Origin: Flammulina velutipes | Lineage: Eukaryota; Basidiomycota; Agaricomycetes; Agaricales; Physalacriaceae | Reading direction: 5' to 3' | Assembly: GCA_011800155.1 (NCBI GenBank) | Contig: CM022375.1 | Coordinates: forward strand, 1,984,001-2,048,000 | DNA: 64,000 bases | Shown: positions 46,535 through 59,452 of the stretch, piece by piece | How positions within the stretch are numbered: the first letter of the stretch is position 1 | How the letters are laid out: each line of letters opens with the position of its first letter | The notes under the pieces: model-generated | Databases searched by the model: none | What the model was told of the DNA's origin: nothing | Seen by the model: the letters and a program-made list of their open reading frames with translations, nothing else | Translations under genes and position numbers: made by a program

Positions 46535-48175
46535 TTGGTAGATTACATTGTGCACTTGCCGATGAGTGGAGCCAGCTACGAGGGAATCGGCCGTCGATTC
46601 AGATATCAACGGTCACGAAGCGACGATAGCATACCCAGCGGTGGTAGCTACGCAAAATCCGGCGATGAGAATACATCCGTTGGCGTGCTTGGATACGAGG
46701 AATTGGGGATTGTACTGCCTCGAATGGCGTAGACATACTTGAGCTGGTCGCTAGAGGTCTCCAGCGGAGTTTTGGAAGATATTCTGCGTATCTGTTTCGA
46801 GTATCGTACACCGTCTGTTTCACAAGGTTGAAGGCAAAATGCGTAGTTTTCTTGATCATACAATAAACAATGCGCGTCCGGAACACTTTGACTGCCCTAG
46901 GATCCATGTAGCCAAAAAGTCGTGATACCAATGAAGGTGTCAGTGAATACGACATTGAATCAGCGCGCTTTATACCTTGTGGATGGTAAAACGGATTGCG
47001 TCAACACAGTCTTACTGTCAATGCTAGCACATACTGTGAGCAGGATAGAGGTCAAAGAGTTAGAGGACGCACTATATCACCAGCAATAAGCAATAAATAT
47101 AGCAGAATATAGCCTTGACTTTGGACGCGTCAAGATACTGTCCTGTCGCGGGGATCTCCTAGTAATGCAACAAATCGTCAAATTAATCAATGCCACGCTC
47201 AACGAATGAATACGCACTATATTTTGTCTACTATCGCTACCGATGAGCCTGTCGCGGTGCTTGGTGACAAGGACCAGTTCCAGTTATTCTTTCGCAGCAC
47301 GGTCAGTCACTTGGTACTCGGCGCACAATGTCGAGCTCGGCAGACGAAAGAAAGGACATGGTGGTGGGAGGGAAAGATGTCGTAACGGGATCGTCCAGGA
47401 TGATTTATTCGTGCTGCTCTTTCCTTCCTACCATCAACGTGAAGGAAATTATTTCGCCTTGCTGCTCGCGCAATCCAACATCTACGACGAAGCGCAGACT
47501 GAAGCGTATCTCGAAGGAAAGCAAGAGCAACCGTCCTGGAGAGGGCGCAGGTTGAAAAACGCAGGGGTGCGTCTCCAGTCGTATTTCTTCTGGATTTACT
47601 GTCTGATTCTTATGCAGACCTCTTGAGGCTCCAGCTGGGGCAATTACGAGGCCACAGAGGCTATACAGACATTGAATGCGTTGCTAGACGCACCTATGGA
47701 CGGAATACGGCATCCCAGGCCCAACTTGCTCTATGACACCGTCTTAATCTCTCGCAGCGACGCATAATGAAACCTACCAGCTTGTAGTCTATCATCTGGT
47801 CAATCTCGTCCCCCCTACTACCCATGACCTATCCGATACCTGCAATAAATCTCTACTCCCGCATAGGTCAGCGTTCCGACTGCGTAAGTCTCTGTTATCA
47901 TTATCTTACTAGCTAGGAATCAATGCTCACGTTGTGCAGTGAAGTGGCCCTACCCATAGGCTTGTCCAAGATGGAACAAAGACCAGCAATTTGTTCTCCG
48001 ACAATGACAACGCGCGTGCTATTGTTCTCCGATTTTAACAATGCAGCCCAAATCGGTCTTGGGATCTTCTTTTGTTATCAGCGGCTATTATAAGGACGTG
48101 CACGACCGCGATTCTAACCTTTTTCTCACAACATCCACCACCCCCATCACCACTGACAGCAATAGGCAACAACGA
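46535..48175. other. Intergenic region with no confident gene
   Basis: About 1.6 kb. The largest plus frame (47243-47626, 127 codons) and a minus frame (46599-46955) show no recognisable domain, and I could not extend either by splicing. The part before 48176 contains the promoter of the acidic repeat protein. Confidence 0.35.
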
Positions 48176-51100
48176 TGAGAGCAATCAAGCGATTCGATTT
48201 TGAAGACATGGAGGATGAGGAGACTGTATTGGCGCTCGCCGAGGTATGAATTTCCATCTTGGTGTCCAACTCAAATGACTGACAATCTACACCAGGCGTA
48301 TATGGTCCCGCCGATTCGCACGTCTGAAGGGCTTCCCGACAACATTGAGATAGCGGACATGATCTACCGCAACCGACAAGGCTTGGAACGTATGAGCATA
48401 CCGTCGCTTCTCCACGGCGTTGTGGTTGATCGCTTCTCTGGCCTGGCATCCTGGCCAGACGAACCTCCCGATGAAGAGTCTCCCGTCCCAGTGCCAACGG
48501 ACGCGGACGTGGAGCCAATGATCACAGCAACGTCTACGATGGCCGACGTCCAGTGTATCATCAATGCCGAGATGAAGCACTTCGATGACGAAGAGAAGGG
48601 CTTCCGAGCAGACGCAGGAGAGGTAGCCATAGACCTCATGTCTGCTGCTCATCGCATCGCAACAGCAGGGATGAAAACGCAGAATCTGATAGAGCTGGTC
48701 AGGAATGTGATAGGAGATGCTGATGCGAAGGCGTTAGGATTTCCGATCAGAGGGCCTGAAGATGAAGAAGACAGCGAGGAAGAGGAGGAAGACCAGAATG
48801 GTGGCGAAGACGACGACGGAGACGGGAACGGCGCTCAAGGTCCAGACGATGGTAATGACCACGGAAAACGCCAGGAAGATAGCTCGGAGGATGAAAACGA
48901 TGAAAACCAGCCACCTCAAACCCAATCTCACACCGGTCCTCTGTTCGCCCTTCCCGAACTGCAATTGCGCGGTCAAATCAACCAATCGGACGCTAGCGAC
49001 GACCAAGGGGAGAACCCAGCTGAAGATGATAGGAACAAAGAGGACAGAGAAGACACCCCATCGGACGGCGGGGACGAGAATGACGAGAACCAGCCACCTC
49101 CATCCCAACCGTCTATGGTCCTCCTCGGACTGCAATCGCATGCCGAGATCATTGAATCAGCCGCGAGCGATGAAGACAGCCCAGGAAACGACGCTCGACT
49201 TCACGGTGAAGGTTTTGGGGACGAGAACGACGAGAATCAGCCACCCGTGTTCACCCTTCCCGAAATTCCATTACGCGATGAAGCCGTCGAATCGGACGCT
49301 GGCGACGAAGAATACAGCGTGAAAGTAGATGCAGAGGGAGAAGAGCAGGAGGGCACCGCGGAAGAGGATGCATATGAAGAGGACAAGGAACACACCCCAG
49401 AGAGGAACGACGAAAGCCGCGAAGACATGTCGGGAGACGAAGAGAGACCAGGAGCTGACGAGATTTCGGACGAGGATAACTCTCAGTGCGAGGCGAATGA
49501 AGTGGCGAACCAGACGGCTGGAGCTGAAGACGAGGACGAACTTGAGTTGACAGAAGGGGAAGCTCGTTTCGTCGCCTCTCTTCACGCTTCGAACGACGTC
49601 CTGGATAGCGATGCCTCGTCCGAATCGAGCGAAGATGACTCGGGAAAAGGGTAAGTGACATCTTCTCAGATCCAAAGGCTTAAGATTTCTGATTTGATTC
49701 CAGGCAGAGGATATTCCGTGTTTCGTTTTCTGGTCCAACTGAGTCCCCTCGGAGTACGTTCCGCAGGGAGGCTACACCAGGACTTGCGCTTTACCGTAGG
49801 GAATCACCAGAGGTCGACGATCGAGAGACAGGACGTCCTCGACCGGCAACTTCTCCTGGTAGCAACTCCTCGAACGATGATGAGGAAGAAGACAAGAAAA
49901 CGAACGAGTAAGTGTCATCATCTTATAAAAAGACTAAATTTTCTAACTAAGTTTTCTAGGCGAGAGATATCCCGTATTTCGTTCTCTGGCCCGACGGACA
50001 GGTTCCCTAGACAAGCTACGCCTCTGCCTCGACGCAGACTCTCTCGCAAGGAAACACCGAGAGAGAGAGGCCGTGTTTCATTCCCAGGGTTAATGGAATC
50101 TCCTCTTAACATGTTACGAAGGCAAGCCACACCCGGACCTGGACGCAGACTCAACCGAGATGAATCACCAGAGGTCGTCGAGGGATCACTAGCGGTCGTC
50201 GAGAGGAATACAGGACGTGTTTCGTTCCCTGGAGCAGTTGCCTCTCCTCACAATACATTGAGGAGACAGGCTACGCCTGGACCAGGAAAGCGCATTCGCG
50301 AGGAAACCGAGGACGAGGACGATGAACCGCCGTCGAAGCGTTCACGAAAAGAAGATTCTCCTCCTGCGCCAGTCGTGGAATCGGAGAGGGTACCGAAACG
50401 GCCCCGCGAGAACGACGACGACCAAGAACCATCCACCGTTAACAAGCGATCGAGGTTGATCAGTGGTTTAAGGGAGAGCATGGGCTACATCTCGAGCTGG
50501 ATGCCCAGTTTGTCAGCAGTGACAGCACCCGCTCAATCACCTTCAGCACCAGCGCCAGCAGCTCCTATGCCTGTACCAGCTACCCAACAACCCCCAGCTA
50601 GGCCCCCTTCCGTGGCTGGCACGGCTATTCCACCGCGTACAGCCAGACGCCGTACTCCCCATCCGGGCCAACTACCTTGGGAACCAGAACCCCGTAACTT
50701 CAACTTCAACTTCAACCTCCCAGCTCGGCCTCCTCCAGATCAACCTCGTGTTCCACCACCCGACTTTGTCCTCCGTCCCACCGAATGGGACTGCCTTCGT
50801 CCCATTCCCCAGCCTTACTGGCCCCGTGGCGCTGTATTGCTCACCCAAGAAGATATCGATATCGAGCGCCGTCTTCAAGACACTGAACACATGTATCGTG
50901 AACGGCAAAGAGCCGGATTATTGGCTGGAAGAAATCCTATGCCCCGGCAGAGGGGGTTCCATCCTAGCCAGAGGCCGCTGAGTGGACCGAGCGATCAGGT
51001 CGAAGCGGAACGTAGTGGGTTCCCGTGGCCACCACCGACCGGGAGGGCGGCGTACGATGCTATTCGACGGATCTATGGCGATGATAGGGCGAATCCTGCG

Positions 51101-51388
51101 TTGCTTCGCGAGGAGAATGCTATTGCTGGACCTTCGACTTTTGCTACTTCATCCAATGCGCGAAGTGTCTCTGAGCTTCCGCTGGGACCGCCGCGTCCTC
51201 TTGCCATTCCTCGTATGTCGACCCCGCCGCGCGATCCACAGCGTTCAACTACGACGAACACATCGAGGTCCATGTTCGGGCCAGCGGGCTTCCAGATCGA
51301 TCCTTCGCTACCGAGAAGGAAGCGTGCACTGGGTGGGGGCAAGGGCAAGGGAAAAGCAAAGGAGGACTCAGAGAAGGAAGAACGATGA
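48176..51388 (+). CDS. Acidic, repeat-bearing protein of unknown function
   Basis: Four exons (introns after LALAE, after DDSGKG and after DDEEEDKKTNE) give roughly 1,000 residues. The N-terminal 150 residues are mostly helical and not recognised (TMADVQCIINAEMKHFDDEE; AGMKTQNLIELVRNVIGDAD). A long acidic region follows with three copies of DENDENQPP, two followed by (A/T)LPE(L/I)xLR and an (S/A)SD-rich stretch. After the second intron there are four repeats of about 35-40 residues, of the form R(V/I)SF(S/P)G ... R(R/Q)(E/Q)ATP...R, each with basic residues before Ser/Thr-Pro, so likely phosphorylation sites. A Pro-rich and Arg-rich C-terminus with nuclear-signal-like KRPREN and PRRKRALGGGKGKGKAK follows. 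A nuclear, phosphorylated, largely disordered protein is inferred; no known domain was found. Confidence 0.83.
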
Positions 51389-51587
51389 TTCATTGTCGTT
51401 TGCGTTGTACATATGATATACATACCTCTATCTATCTGGACTCGCGATTGCTGTATTACTTTTACCTTGCATTCACTTATATCACATGATATCTCTACTT
51501 TGGCGGAGACTGCACCAATATAATTCCTTGAAGCACGACGTATACCTGAAGATACGGTAGGAATATTATAACGAGAACACCGTGTTC

Positions 51588-53759
51588 TTAGTCTGAGTCC
51601 GTGCTGAGTGAATCCAAACGATACCATTGATCCACCCATCGTTCGATATATTCAAAGCCTTTCTTTGTTGCCTCATCCATGGCCCCATGCTCCCCTTCCG
51701 ATGATATGAAATCCTGCAGATGTCTTGCCCTTTCAACAACTTGAAGTTGGTCGCCCGCAGGATTCTTGTCCGGGCTGCGATTAGGATTGAACGACAGGCC
51801 GATGAATGGATCGTCTGGGAAAGATTGGGTGCCAGAGTCATGAATTCACCACACGTACTCACCGGCGCCATGTATGTAGAATACCGTCTTTGCAGGGCCC
51901 TCATGCCAACCTCCGTAAGTTTTGCTCACCGTCTTGGTATGTGGCATACTACTTTCTCCTTTATATCTCTTTGGGAAATAATTCTTGCAGATTGACTGAG
52001 CGGAAAGATAGATGAGAATGCTCAAAGAATGTGTTATCAACGAAGCTCACCCGTTCGCGATCTATGGACAAGAGTTTCGACACAATAGGCTTTTCTACTT
52101 CTCGGTGCTTTGCACTGGTCTGCTATAATATAAGGCTTTGATGTATAGAATCCGAGGACACTGTGCTGACCTTGAACAAGCCAAGTTCATTGCATCTATT
52201 GTCTTCGCGTTGAGTGTATGATGTGCCAGGTAATCCAGCGCTCACTTTAACCACCGAATTGCACGCGGTTGTCCTGGCCGATCGATATCAGTGTATTTCG
52301 GCTGGTTTGGGTTGTAGCTAGTCCATTGAGCGCTGTAACCATGTCAGTAGCAAATCGATGCACGTGGGACAACTCACTCGGTATTATTTCCATATACCCT
52401 TTCGTTCCACTTCCCCCATGTTTTCCGGGCCAAATCGAGTCTATCCACCTCGCCGACGGTTCCCCGACGTGCCTTTTTCAGTGCGTTGCAGAATTTTTCT
52501 ACTTTCAGAGGATATAACGCGTAGTCTATAGTGCGTGACACTGATAGACTCGTTAGGAATAAGGGCGTGGATATTGTGGCGACATACAAATCTCAGCAAT
52601 ATCGTCTGCATGTTTGATTTGGTTTAATCCAAATGCTCGTCCAATCTGTGTTCCCATGTCATCCTTTTTCGAGTAGTCATCAAATTCAGCCACGACGTTC
52701 GCGACATCGTTTACACAGTCCGCGTCCATTAACCGTGCGACATCCTCCCAGTATTCCCAATGGTTCCTAGGTAATCAGGCTGTGAGCATATGTATCCATT
52801 GACGAGTCCAAGTCGATGCGTACTCCTTTACTTGAACCATTGCAGACGAGGAGTAGCCAGCCCGAAAAACATTTGGACGATTTTGCACACTGCAGGACCA
52901 CAATGAGTGCCGGTGCGCTTCGTTTTGCAACAATTCATAGCACTTACTTCCTCATCGTCCAGTGCACCAGTGAACCTGAAAAGCAGTGGGCAACGTGAGC
53001 TGCTTTTCTCCATAATCGTGTACAGGTGCCAACTCACCTGCATATCCTCCACCTATCAAGACCCACGGGACGTACTCTTTTCCTGATCTGGGACGAGACG
53101 CAGCAATCAAACCCCGATTGCCCATTCCTGACTGAGCAAAACTTTGGAGATCGGCCAGGGCTTGCCCTACAGTTAGGTACTGTAGATTATCCTCTGAAAG
53201 GTCGTTGACAGGAAAGCTTTCGCCGAAGTATCGATGTTCGAGAACGACCAGCATACCCTGAGTTCGTTCTGCTAGACGAACAAATCTAGATTTGAATGTT
53301 TGGTCACTACCTAGTAGTCTTAAGCTATCTGTCGGGACGCCAATTACATCAGTACGGCAGCTGTGAGGGTGAGTGAAGACGTACTGCCAGCGGGCTCCAT
53401 ATTTGAAATCATCAAGAAGACAGGACCGCCTATGAGAAAGAGAATTAAGATTGCCCGGCGAATCATGGCTGAACGCTCAAACACTTACCATGTTGGTAGT
53501 GTTCGTCATTGACCCAGTACCGTTGGTCAAACAAATATTTGCCTGAATTATTAATGAAGTGGTCTATGTGCTGCTCGTAGTAAAAAGGTCCTTGAACGCC
53601 CTTGGTGACACGATTGCGGTGGTAGGAATATACGCCTTGGGATGCTCTTTTGCTCCCCGGTATGCCATCTATCTCACTGCTAGAAACCGGCCCTGCGGCA
53701 ATCGAGCGAGTAGCGAGGATGATAGAGAGTAGCAGTAGCGGAGTCGTTTTGAGGTTCAT
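51588..53759 (-). CDS. Secreted S28-family peptidase homologue without catalytic Ser (paralogue I)
   Basis: Signal peptide MNLKTTPLLLLSIILATRSIAA, then VQGPFYYEQHIDHFIN, FDQRYWVNDEHYQHG, GGPVFLMIS, VVLEHRYFGESFPVNDLSED, PWVLIGGGYAG, VFRAGYSSSAMVQVK, YWEDVARLMDADCVNDVANV, IKHADDIAEI, a C-terminal DDPFIGLSF, ERARHLQDFI and ERWVDQWYRLD. The Asp and His (ARHLQDF) motifs are present; the nucleophile position in GGGYAG is Gly. The usual FWAG reads FRAG. Predicted to be secreted and inactive as a peptidase. TATA at 53801-53808 and the shared element at 53837-53853. Confidence 0.88.
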
Positions 53760-53800
53760 GGCAGTGGATGAGTCAACAGGCTGAGCTACAGGTCCTACTG

Positions 53801-53808
53801 TTATATAT
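53801..53808 (-). promoter_or_regulatory. TATA box of S28 paralogue I
   Basis: ATATATAA on the gene strand, 42 bp upstream of the ATG. Confidence 0.6.
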
Positions 53809-53836
53809 TCGTAAACGAGTTGTCTCAAGTAGGAAA

Positions 53837-53853
53837 GACCGGAGACAGAGACC
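53837..53853 (-). promoter_or_regulatory. Shared upstream element, S28 paralogue I
   Basis: Gene-strand GGTCTCTGTCTCCGGTC, 78-94 bp upstream of the ATG; same distance as before paralogue G. Confidence 0.4.
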
Positions 53854-54681
53854 GGTAAGTCCTGCTGTGTATGCGTCAACGATTGGCGAAAGCAGTCGCG
53901 TACTTATGGCGTAGACCGGCGGGGACTGTAGAAAGTCGTCTAGTCAACTGTGCGGTGCATGTATCGACGATTAGTGGAAGGCCCCGCAGATCTGTCGGAC
54001 TGGATCAACGGTTCCCCTACAACTTTGTGGTAAATCGACATTGGCACAGTCCGGTTGGGATGACGGTCATAGAACAGCGATGTGGTTTTAGATGATGGTG
54101 CCGGTCGGGGTGGTAGAAAATACGAGAAAATTATTTGTTTAGTGCTTGTTGCATTAATGGATGCCCAGGTTATGCGCCATAATCGATTTTCAGCGACCCA
54201 GCAGAAAAGGCTGCCGCGCGTGGTTAGTGTTTTGGACATGTTCGGAATGTGGAAAAGCTCTTAGGGTATAATATATCACATACACGATAGGAGAGGCCAG
54301 AATGAAGACATGACGGAGGCAAGGAGCAAGGTGGGTTATTGCGCCACAGTGCCAAACAACGACGCACATACCCACGTGACGGGATCGCTCCTTCTTTCCT
54401 CCCACCACCATGGCGCTTTCCCCGTCAACGCTGCAGCTGCAATTCAGATTCATTTATTCATGCCTCGGGCTAGTCTTTCTCCGCGTACGAGATGGAGCAT
54501 CCGGACCGTTCACTAGGCGAAAAAATCATGAAAACCCAACAACCTCAGCATGTATGGCGACCATAAAAGGCGCTATAACGAGTGCGTTTGCATGCAGCAT
54601 AGTGCGGGACTGAGAAGCATGACTTCGGGAGTTTTCGCCCTATCAAAAGCGAGGTAAATGTCCAGCTGATATCGTTACAAA
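53854..54681. other. Intergenic region between S28 paralogue I and the thiamine-diphosphate enzyme
   Basis: About 830 bp between divergent genes. A CACGTG lies near 54373. No gene recognised. Confidence 0.35.
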
Positions 54682-56700
54682 ATGCTCACGACGTCCACAG
54701 TGTTTCTTCAATCGCTCGTTTCCGCAGGTATAACGCATGCGTTTGTCAACTGGGGCTCTGACCATCCTGGCATGTTGGAGGAACTCGAACGACAGAGGCT
54801 CGAGGACGGCAAGACTGCCTTGACAATCGTGACCGCTCCAAATGAAATGGTGGCTTTGAGCGCAGCACAGGGATACGCGCAAGTGACGGGCAAGCCAGCT
54901 GCAGTGATAGTCCATGTCGATGTAGGAACTCAGGTTAGTCTCATGCTCACTCGAACGGAAGAGGCATTAATCGTCTTTCAGGCTTTGGCGGGTGCCGTTC
55001 ACAACGTCGATAGATCGCACACACCTGTGCTCATCTATGCCGGGGCATCCCCGTTCAGCAGTAACGGCGAGCTACCGGGCTCGCGCAACGAATGGATCAT
55101 GTGGATTCAAGGTATTCTCGTTCTCTGCCAAGCTATGCTCTACCCGCTAAAGAACCTCCAGATATTCCCGACCAGAGCGCCATTGTTCGACAGTACATGA
55201 GATTTACAGCCCAGCTTCAGAGCCCTTTGACTGTGCCAGAGGTCGTCAACCGATCGGTTCAGATGTACGCAACAACGTTTATGCTCTATGCCTGTGGTTC
55301 ATCTTCTGTACAGTGCAACCAGTGCTCCAAAGGGACCCGTATACCTGTGGGCTCGGAGGGAAGTCATGGAAGCGCAGATTGAAGGTGCTCTGCCGTCGTC
55401 GAGCATCGACAAATGGCCCACAGTCGATGTTATGGCCTTATCGCCCCCAGCAGTCGCCCGGATAGCAACAGCACTGACGACGGCAAGAAAGCCTCTCATT
55501 ATCACCTCTCATCTGGGACGCAATACAGACGCAGTTGCCCCCCTCGTTGGTCTAGCTACGCTGCTTGCCATTCCGGTCTACTGCTCCTGCCCATCAGCAG
55601 TCAACATTCCCTTTTCTCATCCTTCTTTTGTTGGCGTATCTTATCTTCCTCCTGGGGCCACACGCCGCTTCTCGCCACGGCAGATGTTGTCCTGGTGCTG
55701 GAGTGCGACGCGCCATGGATTCCTTCGGACCAGTTACTCGCTCCCAGCCCTGATGCACGCATCTTCATCGTCAACTCGGGAGATCCACTCAAGGCTCGAG
55801 AGATGGGGTTGTGGCATATCCCTGCGGAAATGATATGCCGTGCCGATGCGGAACTCGCCCTCATCCAGCTGTCTGACGCAGTCAGGCAAGGAGCAAGCGT
55901 GGATGAGAATGCGCTCGTTACTCAGCGGAGGCAGGATCTGGAAAGGAGGCACGTTGAGTATGTCGCGGCGCTGGATGCTCGAGAGTCTGTGCTCGCTCCA
56001 GGCCATTTGTCGACGGCAAACCTAGTAGGAGCCTTGCGGAAGGTCCTTGACGTAGAGGGCATAAAGGCCATCTTGTTGAACGAAAGTATCACCAACTTCC
56101 CGTTGGTGTGGGAGCACATGAGGCCTGACGTTCCAGGGAGCATGATAACATCGGGTGGTTCGTCGTTGGGATGGGCGTTGGGTGCAGCTGTTGGCGTATC
56201 GCTGGCGAAAACTGCTCACGACATCATTGTCGCCGTCGTCGGAGATGGCTCGTATATGTTTGGGGTCCCTAGTTCGGCGTATTGGATGGCGAGGCGGTAT
56301 GACACGGTGTGTCTTTTCCTCGCTTTCCTTGTACCCCAGCTGATGATTGTTCCCTCAGCCATTTCTTACAATCGTCCTGAATAACGGAGGATGGAAGGTA
56401 CGTTGGTCCCTATTGACAACATCATTCTGCTGACTCGATTTGTAGGCACCGAAGATGTCCTTGCTTGGCGTGCATCCGTCTGGGCTCGCTTCTCAGTCGA
56501 ACGGAGATCGTTTGACGACGGGTTTCGGGCCTCATCCGCCAGATTATGCTGGGATTGCTATTGCGGCGTCTGCTGGCTGGGCATGGGGCAAGAAGGTCAC
56601 TGTTGGGGCGGACTTGCAAGCTACTGTGAAGGAAGCAGTGGATATGGTACTCAAGGAGAAGAGATGCGCTGTCTTGGATGTTGTTCTTGAACCTTTCTAA
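54682..56700 (+). pseudogene. Thiamine-diphosphate-dependent enzyme (acetolactate synthase / benzoylformate decarboxylase family), one apparent frameshift
   Basis: Three-domain ThDP enzyme. The N-terminal Pyr domain has the catalytic Glu (TAPNEMVALSAAQGYAQVTG). A central domain follows (RKPLIITSHLGRNTDAVAPL). The C-terminal PP domain has the ThDP/Mg motif GDGSYMFG ... IVLNNGGW. Introns after VDVGTQ, in IQ-EPPDIPDQ, in SVQ-IATSAPKGPV, after RRYDT and after GGWK all join correctly. Between SFVGVSYLPPG and HTPLLATADVVLVLECDAP the frame changes by one base at a run of four G at about 55650-55653, and no splice pair repairs it. Either the gene is recently broken or the sequence has a one-base error. 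The reaction cannot be fixed from sequence; 2-oxoacid decarboxylation or carboligation is the family role. Confidence 0.85.
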
Positions 56701-57324
56701 CTTACGTTGGAGGGTAGGAACGCCTTTCCTGCTCTGTGATAATCTGAACATCCATTTTATCAGTGTATTACCGTGGCAGAAATGTCAACCACCAACTGGT
56801 CCTGGCGGGAGAACAGTTCAGTAAAGCTATCGCTGTACCGATTCAAGCCCTCTTCAGCGTATTCCTCACACCTTTGGACATTGGCCAATTCAAATTTGTA
56901 CAGAAACCCGCCGTTCCTTTGGTCGTTGGTGATGCAAGGAAAGATTTTCATCCTCGTTCTCGTCAGAATCGGCAGTCCCGTTATCCTTTTGTGCGTCATT
57001 CGCTGTCAACTTGTCAGAAGTACTTACCTTGGAGCTCCAGTTAAGTACCGCTGTGGCAATAAATCGATTGACGAGGAGATTATTTCCTCTCCATTGCTAG
57101 ACCAAGATATGTAGGGGGAAACGCTCGCTTTCTGGCGCATACGACTCCCACGGCATTCTCTCCAATGAATCACTGAATTTATCGTGTGGCGTTATGTAAA
57201 TATGCTCGCCCGAGAAGCCCGCAGCCTAAACGGATCGACAGGTCGGTGTACCTAGACACAATATAAGGAGGCGTGGCGTGAATCTAAACCTCCGCACTTC
57301 CTTCCTTTCCCCTCATCTCATCGA
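56701..57324. other. Intergenic region
   Basis: About 620 bp. Overlapping frames at 56760-57114 on both strands show no domain. TATA-like ATATAAGG near 57261-57268, some 60 bp before the next start codon. Confidence 0.4.
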
Positions 57325-59344
57325 ATGTCCAGCGCAGGCAAAGCAGAGCGTTCTGGAGCGCAATTTTTCCTCGACGTGAAGTATTCACCCAAGAAATCGC
57401 CCAAAATTCGGGTCAGATTCGTTCTCTGGTTCAATGCATACAAGTGCGTACCCCGTTGCGACGTCACCCTCCATTCCTCTAAGTAATCGCAGACGTTTCT
57501 TCACGTTATGTTTTCTGTTCAACCTCATTATTTTGCTGTGTGCTGCCAGTGGAGCGTGGCGCTATCCGCGTGATTACGCGGGCGCGTGGGTCCTGGGAAA
57601 TCTTCTTGTCGCGATCCTCGTTCGTACGGAGCTGTTCGGGAGGATTCTGTATGCTGTGCTCATTGCGATGTTTGCAAAGGTGCGTATACTGTCTTGTATA
57701 CCCCACATTACTGACATTCGACTAGTGGTCCCCGCTTTGGTTCCGGTTGAGCATATCCTCTACACTGCAACACTTGGGCGGGATTCATTCCGGATGCGCG
57801 TCGGCCGCAGTGATATGGCTCATCTTCCGGGTCATGCTCGTATTTGAACCAACTCTACACACTGCTATCTTGGTCATTGCCGTTTTAACGAACGTCACGG
57901 TGGCTGCAGCGATGGTGGCGGCATTCCCCTGGGTGCGAAATAATCATCACAAGTGAGTGTTAATGATTGTCGTGCTACAGTGGGACGTGTGCTGATTATG
58001 GCTTTAAAGTGTATTCGAAAGGATGCACAGATTTCTTGGATGGTACGTTCTATCCGATACCCTCTTTGCTTCCGACTGACGTCGACAAGGTTAGGCCTAG
58101 TTTTCAGTGAGTGATACCTGATCATTTTATTCAGTAGAGGATCTCATCTTCGTTCAGCTTGGATCTTCGTCATCCTTAGTGACAGTTACGATTTAAAGAC
58201 GAGGTCATTCTTTCCCAGTCGCGTCCTCCATCAACAAGATTTCTGGTTCTGCGTTTTTATGACAATCTTGTACGTATGGCATCCATATCCATGATCGAAA
58301 CGAACTAAATTACAGTAGAATTTTGTGCCCCTGGCTCACTATTCGCCGTGTTCCTGTCCAGATTACCATTGTGCGCCTTGATCTTCTATATCATGACAAT
58401 AAACCACTCACTTGTCACTCCAGCCATCGTCGAAGGTGGCGATCATCAAGTTTCCACGAGGCATGCAGCAAGGCTTACTTACAAGAATTTCGCTTGGACC
58501 ATTGTGGGAGTTTCACACATTGTAAGATGATTTCCTTTTGTGTTGTTACTTTCTAACGATATCGCTTTCAGCGGTACGGTCAGTGTGGGAATCCACGCCA
58601 AAGAACACTACCTCATTGCAGGCGTCCAGGGAGATGTGTGTTTCATCACTTGCACTCAATCGACTAAAATGCCGATACATAATGCCCATTAGTTTACTCG
58701 AGGATTGGTAGACAACCCGCCAACCCACCTATGGACTCGGCAGCTCAAGGTCCGCTTTTTTTAATCCCGCATGAAAGATGCCGAATTAAAGCTCGCATTA
58801 CAGCTTGCCGCCATCGGAAACAGCTCATCGTTATACAAGCGAGGTGTCCGTGTATGCACCGGAACTGGCCTCGGCTCGGCTTTGTCTACCTGTATTCAGG
58901 TGGGTATCACATCTATTTTTCAAGCTGACGCACACCATCTGAGCTATATTCCACAGAATGACGGCTGGTACCTGATATGGATGGGCTCAGACCAAGAAAA
59001 GACCTTTGGACCCATAATCTCCGACCTCATATCTAAGCATCTCGTCCCACAAAATCGCGTCACACTTTGGGATTCCAAAGCTCGGGGAACCAGACCAGAT
59101 TCCGTACAGCTCGTGAAGGATGTTGTCCGTGCTTGGGGTGCGTGTTTTAACCTTGGACTTATGAACGACTCATTTATCCTCTTGAAGGTGCGGAAGTCGT
59201 GATGATCACGAGCAATTTCAAAGGTAACAAGGACTTGATGGAGGGTCTTACGGAGGCGCATATTCCCTGCTTTGTACGTCGTGGTACCACCTTTATGATT
59301 ATAATTAAACCTCTTGATATTAGGGAACACTTTGGGACTTTTGA
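57325..59344 (+). CDS. Multi-pass membrane protein, TmpA-like family
   Basis: Exon 1 starts MSSAGKAERSGAQFFLDVKY and is spliced within NAY-K to RFFTLCFLFNLIILLCAASG, the first transmembrane helix. Further helices are AWVLGNLLVAILVRTELFGR, HLGGIHSGCASAAVIWLIFR and a run ending in HTAILVIAVLTNVTVAAAMV. Later exons give VFERMHRFLGW, SPSPK-type linkers, SVWESTPKN, GLVDNPPTHLWTRQLK and a C-terminal soluble part: GVRVCTGTGLGSALSTCIQ, MGSDQEKTFGPIISDLISK, VTLWDSKARGTRPDSVQLVK, VVMITSNFKGNKDLMEG and the end FGTLWDF. This layout of helices plus a nucleotide-fold-like tail resembles fungal TmpA-type membrane proteins, some fused or linked to NRPS-like reductases. The name is tentative and not all junctions were resolved. 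Function unknown. Confidence 0.72.
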
Positions 59345-59452
59345 TTGGGACACTGGCCGCAAATGGTCTTGAGAGGATTCACAGGGCGAAAGGATTCATG
59401 GACTCAAGGTTCTACTACGCACTGTCAACATTTATTTTGGTTCTTCTTTCCA

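Noticed and set aside
47243..47626. 127-codon plus frame with a possible intron inside
   Set aside because: No domain, and I could not build a longer spliced product.
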